Assembly: GCA_949752735.1 (NCBI GenBank)
Contig: OX457039.1
Span: 46,520,599-46,584,598 of the forward strand
Direction of reading: 5' to 3'
DNA: 64,000 nt
From: Lumbricus terrestris
Taxonomy: Eukaryota; Annelida; Clitellata; Crassiclitellata; Lumbricidae
The first letter of the stretch is position 1; each line of letters opens with the position of its first letter. Under the pieces are notes generated by a model. That model did not search any database, was not told the DNA's origin, and saw only the letters and a program-made list of their open reading frames with translations. This document shows, piece by piece, positions 1 through 10,191 of the stretch. Position numbers and translations under genes: made by a program.

Positions 1-1
1 T

Positions 2-340
2 CTGGACGAACTGGACAGAAATGTGCAATTGATGAAGTCGAATCAGCCTGTTGACGTCTATCAACATCTCGGAGGTCGTTATTATGCAACAATTTCCAAG
101 GACTTCAGATGCGTGAATATTCGGCGATACTTTCTACCCCCAAACACCACCAAGGAGAGGCCAACCCGCAGCGGCATCGCTCTACGTTTCGACGAATGGG
201 ACAGCCTTCTTCTCAAAATTGATCAGCTCCACGAACAATTGCCAGAACTTAAAAACGCTATGCCGTGTTATAGCTCTTTAGATCATTCAAATCAATTGGG
301 GTTTGTAGCATGCACTCAATGCAACCCTTTCGGACTTTAA
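2..340 (+). CDS. PC4-like ssDNA-binding protein, C-terminal part (5' end outside window)
   Basis: The reading frame is open to the left edge and ends with TAA at 338-340, so only the C-terminal 112 residues are visible. A stretch with RYYATISKDFRCVNIRRYFL followed by RSGIALRFDEWDSLLLKI matches the pattern of the transcriptional coactivator p15/PC4 fold: beta strands with basic and aromatic residues, then a G-I-x-L turn and a W-containing amphipathic helix. PC4-fold proteins bind single-stranded DNA. The tail carries Asp-His-x-Asn-Gln and a Cys-x2-Cys pair, which is outside the classic PC4 domain. It converges on the DNA polymerase gene on the opposite strand, which suggests a joint role in replicating a mobile element (inference). 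Alternatively it is an ordinary host PC4 paralogue; the neighbour makes this less likely. No start codon is assigned. Confidence 0.8.
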   Translation: MDELDRNVQLMKSNQPVDVYQHLGGRYYATISKDFRCVNIRRYFLPPNTTKERPTRSGIALRFDEWDSLLLKIDQLHEQLPELKNAMPCYSSLDHSNQLGFVACTQCNPFGL

Positions 341-355
341 ATCTAATCATTTCTG

Positions 356-361
356 AATAAA
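356..361 (+). terminator. poly(A) signal of the PC4-like gene
   Basis: AATAAA begins 16 bases after the stop codon of the PC4-like gene. It is the only canonical signal close downstream on this strand. The usual distance to the cleavage site would leave a very short 3'UTR. Confidence 0.55.
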
Positions 362-518
362 GTTGTGTCATTTGGAACATGTCTTTTATTTGTAACATAA
401 TGAATTAAAGAAAAATGCACAGAGATCTTTTTTTTTTATTCTTTCTTCAACAAAAAAAATAAAAATAACTTTACACACATGCAAACAAGCAAGTAGGTTC
501 CTTATGAGTGTCTCTTTC

Positions 519-524
519 TTTATT
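519..524 (-). terminator. candidate poly(A) signal of the polymerase gene
   Basis: On the - strand an AATAAA lies about 90 bases beyond the stop codon at 613 of the out-of-frame polymerase C-terminus. Two more - strand AATAAA words occur at 435-440 and 385-390. The convergent transcripts of this gene and the PC4-like gene would therefore end within about 200 bases of each other. Confidence 0.4.
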
Positions 525-612
525 AATATAAATCACAAGACAAACTATAGTAAACTCGAATCTAATGTATACAGTTTAAATCACAACATATCAGTTCACG
601 CATTATATAAAA

Positions 613-845
613 TCAATTGTCTTTATATAATGCAATGTCAACATGTCCATATGCAAAAGAATCCGAAGAATTTAAAAGAAAACGTTTGTCATCGTATGGC
701 GAGAGTGCGGATTTCCGCAGTTCGACTGTGTGCAGTTCGTGCTTCCTACTTTGTATCACACAGAATTGTGAAGAGGTTGGCTTTTCATCAAAAATGCAGG
801 CTCGATATTGAGCATGTCTAATATATTTCTTCACATAACCCTTCT
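613..845 (-). pseudogene. Frame-displaced C-terminus of the family B DNA polymerase
   Basis: Immediately after the polymerase stop at 846-848, the -1 reading frame continues with about 77 codons to a stop at 613-615. Its content matches the usual end of this polymerase family: a lysine-rich start, then a segment with ALSPYDDKRF and a final FAYGH motif, which are typical of the last 70-80 residues of protein-primed PolB proteins from animal mobile elements. The tail belongs to the polymerase but is out of frame. Either one G was lost from the GGG run at 850-852 (mutation or assembly error), or expression uses -1 frameshifting. There is no other sign of decay in this segment. Confidence 0.75.
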
Positions 846-3800
846 TTATCCCTTTGCAGTCTTCTTTTCTTTCTCTCCAGCCAACAGCAAACTATACATT
901 TTCGATCTTAGCCCACAAAATTCGATCACAGCGTCCCCATTGCATTCGTCCTTAAACTTCCCAATGACCTTTGCGTTGGAGCGGCTATGTAGAAAGTGCC
1001 CACAGGGGTAGTCTGAGGTGTCGTATTCATCTAAATTGGACATCATGTCTGTGTATATGTCGTTGGTAAAGATGTGATAGCAGAGGCTGTCTGTGTCCGT
1101 GAAAAGGAGTTTGCAGGCAGATCCATAAATGGGAATTATATGCTGATAGTGGAACTCGTACATTTTTAGTTTTGAAATGTCCAAGATGCACATACCAGCA
1201 TATAAGGGTTTGTTGAGTAAAACGTTAGAATTTGTTAATTTTATGACGGTCAAATCTTCGTTTATTATGTTGTACGACTCGAAATTTGGACGGGCCACGA
1301 AACGTTTGGCCCGTTTCGCGCTAGTTACAAGTTTCACCGCTAGGTGTTTTCTGTTGTTTTGCATTGTTTTGCCGTAAATTGAGTTGTTCATTAATTTGAA
1401 GAGGTCCTTTTCAAATGCAGATTTGGCAACCTGCCGTTTGGACGTGTTGAAGTCGATATATGGCTTCAGCCATCGACTTTGCCGAAACTCGAGAATTTGA
1501 TGAATTTTAGTTAATTTCAGGCCCATTTTCAGATAGAACTGTAAATTGCGATAATGAACGACGTACCGGGTCTTTGCCATGAGATTGGGCACCAACTTTG
1601 TGACTCCGGTACCGATTTTAGCCGAAATTTTCTGTGAAACAGATTTTGCGTACGGGGATATCATGTCTGGTCGTATGTGCAGTGTCTCTGGAGCAAGGGG
1701 GTAGTCGTTGTGGTCGTCGTGGAGATGGGAAGGATAGTCCAAGTCCACGTCCAAAATATACCCCAAGTCGTCATCTGTCGTTTTAGTGTCCAAGTCAAAG
1801 TCGGCAATTTCGTCTTCGGTCAAAAATCGGAATTTACCCGTCGGAAGCGGCTCGGACATGGCATATCCATACAGATTGTTACAATCCAAATACATGATAT
1901 AACTGTTTGGAACGTTAGGATCGTATCCTTGAGCGAGATACGGATTATTCGCCTTTGCATATCGATTTGATATCATGGATACGCCACCTCTCATGCCCCG
2001 CTCCACAAACAGGTAAATGTCCGGGTCTGTGATCAAGTCCAAATTCACATTTGTCATGCGCAAGCACGCGTCGAAGCTAAGTCCGGGGCTGCTGTAGTAA
2101 TGTAGCGGGTCCAGTTTGTAAAAGTCCAAGGACATACTACGAAAAGATTCGAAAACATCGGCCAGTAAAATGACGTCTGTCTTCAAATACAGATCGTGGT
2201 AGTCCTGCATAGTTGTCATGTCAAACGTCTGCCAAATCTTCTGTGCATAGTCGTAGTCGTCCTGGGAAATGTCCTCGTCCGTCAGTTTGCTAAAGAAGCA
2301 GCCTTTGGGAGGCAGAGTCCTTTCGGTCATTCTGCAGGCCGAAGTCATATATTCGTAGGGAAATACCCCCTTACGCAAAAGCAATTTGTACTCGTTCGGA
2401 AAAATCCGACGCAAATGATTGAATTTCGAATCGTCTTCTTTAGATAAATTTTTTACCAACACGTCCAAACCGCAGTTTAGAAATTGTAGGGAATCCAAAA
2501 ATCTGATATTGTTAATTTCGAAGGAGAGATATTTCTCCATGTTCGTGGCTATCACATTTATTTCTTGTCCTGCAAACTCCTTTGTCATGTTTTTGAGAAT
2601 AAGGTGTGAGTCGTATCCTTTAAGATTGTGGAAGATGACAGGAAGAAGATAGTTTGCAGATTTGCCTTTCTGAAACTTGGTAGGCTTTCGAAATTTCATT
2701 TTAAGATTGCAAGGAGAACAGAGTGCAGAAACAAAGTTACCAGTCATGTGACAGTGGTGTCGAACTTTGTTGGCGGCAGAAAAATCGATAGCGCAAGAAG
2801 GACAAGATGTGCAAGAGTCAAACTCCGCGCGCTGCTGCTGGGAAAGAGACTTCATGGGTGTGTTTGTAGCCAAAATTTTATTGATTCGCGTTTGTTCTGT
2901 TTTTATGTGTGTAAAGAAATGCTCCATAACGTCTGGCCCGGTATACGTGTATGGGATCGCGTCGTTTAAGTGCTGAAAGGATGATACTGTCAAGCAGCAG
3001 AAACCGCTCGGAGTGTGCGTGTCGATAATTTTGGTCGCGCCGGTTGTTGCAGTGTCGTTTGGCGATAAGTAACTCTCGAAGTCACTGTATATTACGTATG
3101 GAATGGGCATTTCGTGTTGTGTGTTTCTAAATGATAGATTTGCGTTTTCAGGAGTCGGATAACGCACGGACTGAAGGCCGTGCTTGCCGCAGTCGTCCAT
3201 TTGGGCATTTTTCCCAGCAGCAGTGGTGAAGCAGTGCAAGCAATAAGGACAAGGAAAAGTTCTACCGCCAGTGTGCGAATTTCTTCCCCTTAAAAGTGCA
3301 GAAAGGTTTCGAATAGTAATATAATGTCGCTTAGCGCCATCATCCAGTAGAAGTAGATTTACAATATGTTTCCTACCCCTGTGAGCACTTCCGTATAGGG
3401 GGGTTAAGCTCTTGTCGTCCGGGTTTGAGTACACGACATTGATGGAATAATCAGGGTTCAGGGCCTCAAACATTGGAATTTGATCGATTGGCATGGGAAA
3501 TTTCAATCCCTTAATCTCAAGCTCATCCACATATGGTTTATAGTGATTTACTCTGTGAGGGTTTGCATTTTGGAAATGACTCACAGCTAATGTTGCATAT
3601 AGGAAACAGAACTCGTCATTATTCTGAATATTCAGCGTTGCGCGCTTGTTTAATATATATTGCGGCGTGGGAATGTAGCTAGATGCTTCAATTGGATTGT
3701 ATATGGCATTAGATAATTTAAAATTGGTCACGCTGCTCACCACCCACCCCGAATTTTGCGTTGTAAAAGTGTCTACCAGTTCATCGATTCTTTGGATGGC

Positions 3801-3939
3801 GTCTTGCACTTGATCTGGTATCTGCGACGGATGAAGCAGTGTAGATGGTGTGGACTTGAAGTAGGCCATGGTTCTATTTTCGCCTTCTGAGTACTCGCGT
3901 TGAAATTCCACATCTACGGCCACATACCATTTCACCGGC
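846..3939 (-). CDS. Protein-primed-type family B DNA polymerase, main exon (exon 8)
   Basis: This exon encodes about 1030 residues of a family B polymerase of the organellar/viral protein-primed class (DNA_pol_B_2). All core motifs are present, numbered from the codon at 3935: exonuclease I YSDFES (283-288), exonuclease II HNLKGYDSHL (436-445), exonuclease III YLKTD (583-587), polymerase A YLDCNNLYGYAM (682-693), polymerase B KLMNNSIYGKT (847-857) and polymerase C FTDTDS (945-950). A zinc-ribbon-like CPYCLHC lies at 229-235. Between exo I and II is a C-x2-C...HHCH...C-x2-C insert (375-409) resembling an endonuclease VII-type zinc motif. The catalytic residues look intact. The exon starts after an acceptor (TTCTTTAG) and reads upstream in phase 2 into exon 7, so the GTG at 3935 is not a real start. 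It ends at a TAA that is probably premature (see the tail at 613-845). Such polymerases are found in Polinton/adintovirus-like elements. Confidence 0.93.
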
Positions 3940-4277
3940 CTAAAGAATCAGTGCAGAATCACGTTTATTTTCTGAATATAAAAAATCGTATCATATATAG
4001 TTCGAAATTTATATAGGGAAAGTGTAAATATCGCAAGACCCCCCAAAAAAAAATAACGATTCGCATGGTCAAAGAAGAAGAATTGCACAAGTTTGTAAGA
4101 ATTTGTTTAAGTCTGTAAAGCATATACCAACGCGCCTATATTGCAAATGTACTAACATAAATTTTTTTCCATATTCTACATTTGGAGAGAAAATTCTACT
4201 AAGTTCAAACAGCTGTGAATTGTCAATTCTCTAATTACAAAGAAATTATCAAGAATTTGCGTGTAATGCAAACTCAC

Positions 4278-6609
4278 CCTTCATCACTGAGAGTGGCTTC
4301 CAAAGCGCCGATCATCTGTTGAGCGTCTCCCGCCAGCATGGCATGAACATCGGAGGTGTCCGGAGTTGGAAAGGAGATGTCTATAAAGGCATTCTGTGTC
4401 GACGTACGTATTCCTGGATTGCTCTCTTTCTTGATGCATGTAACGCACAGATCTTGCCCAGCACGGAAGAAGCGTGAGGTCCTCCGACATTTGCATCGTA
4501 TGCACTCTTTGCGCTGCAGGCAGGTTCGGCAAAGACCATTCGTCAGCGTCGCCTTGTACGCATGACAAGAATCGCAACGACCTAAAGAAATAAGTGCTTA
4601 ATAAAAATTTGGATTTGGATAGAGGATAAAATCCTAAGAAAATAGAGTGCAATGTGTCTGTGTTTGTGTGCCGATGTCACAAATAGTAAAATCCTAACAA
4701 CGTTGTATGAAAGGCGAAAATGATTTTCTTAACTTACATGCTGGTGCACTCTGGGCGCTGGACGTTGAAGCTTCGCCGCCCGACTCCTTGAACGTAATAA
4801 CGCCAGATCCTTCGCCGCTCGGCTCCTTGAACGTAATAATGCCAGATCCTTCGCCGCCCGACTTCTTGGACGTAATAATGCCAGCTCCTTCAGAATCTGC
4901 AAGAATAAAATAAACATTTAATAAAAAGAACAAAATTTATTATTCACGATTTGATATAATTCAAAATATTGTGCATTTATTTTTTGGAAGATCTGTGAGT
5001 ATGAGATAATTTAAAATTCACTCACTGAATTTCTTTTCCTTGGGCTTTACACCTTCGTCGGCCGATTCAAGTCGTCTTTTCGCTAAAAATACCGAAAGAA
5101 GAAAATTAATTGATTCATTTATTCGAAGTGGTTCAGCTAATAATTCAATATACTACAATTAGAGGACATGCATAGTTTAAAATTATGTTGCATAAAATAT
5201 CTAGATTAAAAATATATAAATACATGGCAAGAATACCTGGCATTTTTCCTCGCTCCAGCTTCCTTGCTTCCTTTTTCTTTTCTTCATTCGCTTCTATTTC
5301 TAGGACATAGCCCAGAAGCTCCTGGTCGCTCATAGGCCCCCAAAGTTCTGATATTTCTGCCTCCTCGGCAGATCTCATCAAGTCCGAATCTTCCACATCA
5401 AACATTTCCACTGTAATTAAAAAGCAAGAAATTTTTTTTAAATACATAGCGAATCACTAATGACAGTAAGAAGGTATCATGAATAGCATATACGAAAGTT
5501 ATATTAAGTTCTGTAAAGGCCTAAATGGGAAAAAATGTCTCATATGCGAATGTAAAAAATTTGTTATACGCTTGCCTGTTGGTTCTATATTTGTCGTTGC
5601 TGTAGAGGAGCCTGCACGAGGTTCTGGAGGCTGCTGGATCGTTCGCCTATATGTCGCCCATCAATATATTGGTCAACTTCTGTAAGAGAGAGAATTACTT
5701 TCAATAATCCGGGAATTCACATAAACTCATATGCAATTCCATATGGAATGTCATATTATGCCCTATGTGGGATATAAATACATATAAAGCCCATATGACT
5801 AGCTTATAGCATTGTTTTTGGGGTATTACGCTAATAGATACGCAATACCATATGGAATGTCATATTATGCCCTATGTGGTATAGAAATACATATAAAGCC
5901 CATATGACTAGCTTATAGCATTGTTTTTGGGGTATATCGCTAATAGATACGCAATACCATATGGAATGTCATATTATGCCCTATGTGGTATAGAAATACA
6001 TATAAAGCCCATATGACTAGCTTATAGCAGTGTTTTTGGGGTATTTCACTAATACATTCAAATTGGTATTATCATATGTAAAAGTCAAATATTATAAGGA
6101 ATTGAAATATATAGTATGTAAAAAGACTAACTCGAACGCTTCGCAACCTGCTGGTCAGATCTTTCAGCAGCTTCGCGCATTCGTTCTGCAATATAAAATT
6201 TAATAGTTCATATTTTGAAGAAAAAATTAGATTTATCCAAGCTGTGTTTAATCGTATAAATCTTTAAGGAATAGCTGGCGAAGTTCGTTTCTATAATAGA
6301 AAAAATGTGAGGATAACATAGGGAATACATACTCAGCTCTTGTATTCTGGCTGCAAGTTTCGCCTCGTCCTTTTTGAGTTGAGAGATTTCAGATCGAAGT
6401 TTATAAACTGTAGAAATAAATATAAGATAAATGTAACCTGCGTTTAAAGTGTAGAATTCTACAATACTTTGTTTATTCCAGCTATGCATGATAGTTCAAA
6501 GAAATTTAAGATTATAGTTTATAAATCTAACAAGGTCATGCAAGAATTAAACTAAATAAATGCGACTAGAAGGTATGTAAAGAAGTGTTGTATACTAACT
6601 CGACTCCAT
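4278..6609 (-). CDS. N-terminal exons 1-7 of the DNA polymerase gene (coiled coil, 13-aa repeats, zinc-binding module)
   Basis: Seven GT/AG-bounded exons join in frame: 6600-6609 (ATG in a strong Kozak context), 6333-6407, 6132-6185, 5237-5410, 5026-5082, 4738-4896 and 4278-4581. The first six introns are all phase 1 and the seventh is phase 2, which matches the polymerase exon starting at 3939. Together they add 277 full codons, giving about 1308 residues up to the premature stop. Exons 2-3 form a charged heptad-like coiled coil. Exon 4 is acidic. Exon 6 holds three 13-residue repeats of the type GIITFKE-x-GGEGS. Exon 7 is cysteine-rich (CRCDSC, CRTC, CIRCKC, CVTC spacings) and probably binds zinc. 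No family is recognised for this N-terminus. The consistent phases make a chance assembly very unlikely, but no transcript evidence is available. Confidence 0.75.
5724..6055. repeat. 109-bp tandem repeat, three copies, in intron 3 of the polymerase gene
   Basis: Three near-identical units start at about 5741, 5850 and 5959 with an exact period of 109 bases; each contains ATATGGAATGTCATATTATG. Only a few substitutions separate the copies, so the expansion is recent. Confidence 0.9.
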
Positions 6610-6670
6610 AGTTGCAGTAAACAAACAAATCGGTAGATTTTTGAAGCCTGAAGCCGTTGCGATGTTATAG

Positions 6671-6850
6671 AAAGCGCGTGTAGAAGGCGTCACAGCGAGG
6701 TTGAAGGTATCAATGGTTGATCCTCTCGAAAGCTCGTGTAGAAGGCGTCACAGCGAGGTTGAAGGTAGCAACGGTTGATCCTCTCGAAAGCTCGTGTAGA
6801 AGTCGTCCTCCGCGAGGTTGAAGTTGGCATCTGCTGAAGCTGTCGAAATC
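6671..6850. repeat. 58-bp tandem repeat just upstream of the polymerase start
   Basis: Units beginning CGTGTAGAAG occur at 6677, 6735 and 6793, an exact 58-base spacing. The first two are nearly identical and the third is diverged. The array lies 60-240 bases upstream of the polymerase ATG and so occupies the 5'UTR or promoter position. Confidence 0.85.
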
Positions 6851-7128
6851 GTGTGATTAAGCCCTGTTTGGACTCGTGTTTTTATAGCCGTGTGGCCATA
6901 GATTTCAACGTGTGGTGCAATAGTATGCGTGTTTATACTCTTAAAAATTCGTTTACGTGTCTGTCTGGGCGTCTGCGTGTGACAAGGCGTGGTGCAATAA
7001 GTTTGCTTGCTTGTCTGCCTGCGCGTCTGCGTATTACAAGCTCTTGTGCAAGAGCCGTAAAAACCCGTGATTCATAGTCTTTAAGCTTATGCAGGCTGAC
7101 CAGAGTATTGCCTACGCTCGAGGGTTTA

Positions 7129-7451
7129 TGCTTAGTCATCTGTGCTGCCCTGGCAAAGCTGATTCATACGGTTGGCCGGCTAAGTAAACCTGCTTGTATG
7201 TGTGCATATGTGTGTTGCACAATTCTTACTGTTACATGTCGCAATGGCACCGCTCGGGGAAAATACGCATGACTAAGCATCATACGTGGCTGCAGCAGCA
7301 GCAGATGGCGAAAATCAGCTGATGAAGCGTGCGTGGGGCTGGGGGTGGGGGTCTCCCATATGAGTCAATTCATAAAACACGCCAGTCATTTGTGGGTGGG
7401 GTAGGGACTGCCGCTTGCGCTGCTGATGTCAGCCAATTAGTGATGAGTCAT
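7129..7451. promoter_or_regulatory. Cluster of AP-1/MARE-like sites upstream of the polymerase gene
   Basis: TGCTTAGTCA (7129-7138), its inverted counterpart TGACTAAGCA (about 7270-7279) and two TGAGTCA words (about 7361-7367 and 7445-7451) fall within 320 bases, 500-850 bases upstream of the polymerase ATG. TGAGTCA is the AP-1 consensus, and TGCTTAGTCA resembles a Maf half-site plus AP-1 core. Whether they act on the polymerase is inference. Confidence 0.3.
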
Positions 7452-7461
7452 AAAACCATAA

Positions 7462-7537
7462 GTGTTCCAGCTTTTTCCCTTTGATGTTCCAGCTTTTTCC
7501 CTTTGATGTTCCAGCTTTTCCCTTTGATGTTCCAGGT
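7462..7537. repeat. 22-bp tandem repeat
   Basis: About 3.5 copies of a unit containing GATGTTCCAGCTTTTTCCCT. The copies are nearly identical. Confidence 0.85.
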
Positions 7538-7539
7538 TT

Positions 7540-8193
7540 TGGAACAATAGATTTTTCCCGCCGTTTTGGAAAAGCCATATGTATACTACTTACGAGTTTA
7601 AGGGGATAGAATATCTTGTGACACCGTCATGGATGACATACGACCCTAAATTTTACCCCGACAAATTTGAACTCAATTTGTTTGATCCGTCATCTTGACG
7701 CACGCATTGCATTGAAATCTCACCCTCTACTTCCTTAGTGTAAGGTGTGCATTACTAAATAACAGTTGTATTGCACTCATTGCTTTTAAATTTTTAATAT
7801 AATTTCAGCTGCTTCAGTTTCTTCTTAAAGAACACCGTCTATATGGCTGTAAATCACCTTGAAATACATGTACATGTATACCCTATCTACCCCGTCGAGA
7901 GTGCAAGCCTGTCTGCAAATGTGTTCGCAAGCATTTTTATTCCTATAGCCAAATATTCGCCTGTCCGCATACGTTTATTTTCGAAGCGTCTGTATGCCCC
8001 ATCACTGATACATGTACATTTGTCTGCGATCAACTGTCGCTTCTTGTTCCTCCATCCATAAAATTGTTCGTAGCTAATCTTCATTCCTATTAGTCAGCCC
8101 CACCAGGCCAGCACATTCCACGAACGCAAAGATCAATTCATCTCCGCATAGATGCAGTCGCAACTGGGATATGATTCCTCTCTCCACAGCAGT

Positions 8194-8224
<31 letters not shown>

Positions 8225-9190
8225 ACATGTAGCGCCTATTCTGTACTGGTCTAATTCAAATGAACGGCCAATACGTGATATAGTCGTCTGCTCATTCTCT
8301 GTCGGCTTAATATGCTGAATCGTATACAGGTCCTGGATCGGACATACATGCAGGCTCTGGGTCTCCGTAAGTGGTGAGCTCCCTCTCCATTTGCTGTCTG
8401 TCAAACAATCGAAATTGTAGCAGCACATACATCTTGATTTGGAATTTTAAAAAGCACCTCGAATGGAGTTCAATGCCCGAGATCGATCGGTCGATGTGTG
8501 AATGTCTCACATCATGCATGATTGACACTGCTGAGCTTAACTCTGCCACTTGTTGCACTCTGCCAGTGCCAGTCCCAAGCCTGGATAAAGGAGGAGGGCG
8601 TCGCTAATGATCTTTGTTACCACACAGTGACGTTAAACTGCAAATACTACCACCATCACCACCGCTACTAAGCTCGAAATCATCCATTTATATGCTATAT
8701 ACATCGCATGGTATACCTCCCTGCTAGTTTACAGATTGCCTAAGGTCGGACGAATTTTCATAGAGGAGCATTAAGGTTGTTCGTGTTTTTTAGGTCAATA
8801 TAGCATTCAATGGTGCATTGATGCATTGCCTTGCTAACGGTGCAAATGTTTATGATGCCCATTATTATAGGAATCTGAGTTGCTGGACTTAACAGTAGGC
8901 CTACCGTGAGGTTAATTTGTATAATTTCAAAATTATTGTCTGATTTTATCTTAATAATTATGTTCATGCAGAGCAGTGAAATTTCAAATCTAAGGATGAC
9001 GATCAGAACTGAATCTTTCCAAGAAACTTTGTTTCGAAATTTGGAGACTGTAGTTATCAAGATAATGAGTCTTATCCTGGCAAAGCATCAACGTTATAGA
9101 ATCAGAAAAACAGCAGTCACTCAGTACAAACTCAAAAAATTCAAGAAAGTGATACAGAGGTCAAAGGTCAATTCAATGGGTCACATGGAT
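7540..9190. other. Spacer without recognisable gene
   Basis: Only short, featureless ORFs are present. It contains a (CAG)8 tract at about 8194-8219 and a repeat fragment at 8563-8601. No domain, RNA gene or clear transposon end was seen. The right limit of the polymerase-bearing element must lie somewhere between here and about 6.6 kb, but no terminal repeat could be paired because the left end is outside the window. Confidence 0.5.
8563..8601 (+). repeat. Interspersed repeat fragment (copy on the other strand at 19.6 kb)
   Basis: About 39 bases containing GTGCCAGTCCCAAG and GGATAAAGGAGGAGGGC recur almost unchanged on the - strand at 19627-19665. A dispersed element, probably a non-LTR retrotransposon or SINE remnant, is the simplest source. 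Confidence 0.6.
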
Positions 9191-9194
9191 TGAG

Positions 9195-9320
9195 GGGCTG
9201 GATTGACCTTTACTGGATAACATATCTGGCAGTCGTAGCAGCCTTTTTGGGCTGGGAGCGCCTCTGAGTAGGATTCTTTAAAGGGGCTATATACATTTTC
9301 GAAATGAATGAATAAACAGT
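9195..9320 (+). repeat. 3' tail of a non-LTR retrotransposon
   Basis: The segment with GGGCTGGGAGCGCCTCTGAG, then AAGGGGCTATATA and a GAATGAATGAATAA end shares its order with copies at about 21495-21555 and 50745-50815. It looks like the 3' end of a LINE family used repeatedly in this genome. No reverse transcriptase coding sequence is visible upstream, so the copy is 5'-truncated. Confidence 0.55.
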
Positions 9321-9865
9321 GCGAAGACGAAAATTACTGTATACGAGAGTATATAAAAGTATTGCACAACTTAGACTAAACAAAGAGGATCGATTGCTAA
9401 GTCCTACACAAAGATCATACATCTGTAGTCTTTGAATTTCTTTCTTCTTAAAAGGAATTGCTTAAGTTTTAATAAACCGACATCAACCACAATCTTGTTT
9501 TTTCATGCATCAAGCAAATCCAATAACATAATGTTTCTCTGTGTGTAGTCTATAATTATCATAATCTTTTCTTTACTGCGCATGCAATCCCACGTCTGCT
9601 CTTACAGATTGCAGACTGTAGAATCGATATGCATGCATGCAACCGAATAATTGTATACATCATATGTACACAATACAATACGATACAATACAATACATAT
9701 TATAGACTGTATATAACTATCGGATACTGGATAAAGAAGTCGTTGGCCTCATGCAGAGACTTTTCCCTGGCACCGGAGGTCAAAAGTAATGCATCCAATT
9801 TGGCTGATGAGCTAATCGCTCCACTTCCAGGAAGATCTTATCCATCGCTGGTTGAGGATGAAAAG

Positions 9866-9892
9866 GCAGCAGCAGCAGCAGCAGCAGCAGCA
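9866..9892. repeat. (CAG)n microsatellite
   Basis: About nine pure CAG units. A surrounding ORF would read them as poly-Ala, but nothing else supports coding. Confidence 0.9.
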
Positions 9893-10044
9893 GTGGCAGC
9901 GGAAGAGAATCATCGACGGAAGAATCACCAGATGGCAGAGCGATAGGTGGTTGACAAGAGGCTGATCGGAGGAGGGGTGGCTTCAACGCCTCCCTTCAGC
10001 ATCCAAGAGAGACTGCAAAGCTCAACCGACTCTTTCTTTCCACG

Positions 10045-10133
10045 CATCGCCCTTCTGTCTGTTTGTCTGTCCGTCCGTCCGTCCGCCTGTCTGTGTGTCT
10101 GTCTGACTGTCTGTCTGTCTGTGTGTCTATCTA

Positions 10134-10190
<57 letters not shown>

Positions 10191-10191
10191 A
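10045..10191. repeat. (TGTC)n microsatellite
   Basis: A degenerate left half (TCCG, TGTG and TCTA variants) passes into an almost pure TGTC array. Long ORFs on both strands here are artefacts of the repeat. Confidence 0.95.

Noticed and set aside
5581..5688. An additional exon of the polymerase gene after acceptor CTCTCTTACAG at 5689-5699
   Set aside because: It reads in phase for about 40 codons but ends in a stop, and no donor keeps the phase 1 needed by the next exon. Skipping it gives a clean join. It could at most be an alternative terminal exon.
9780..9986. Poly-Ala/poly-Leu protein around the CAG tract
   Set aside because: No splice or domain support; frames remain open only because of the trinucleotide repeat.
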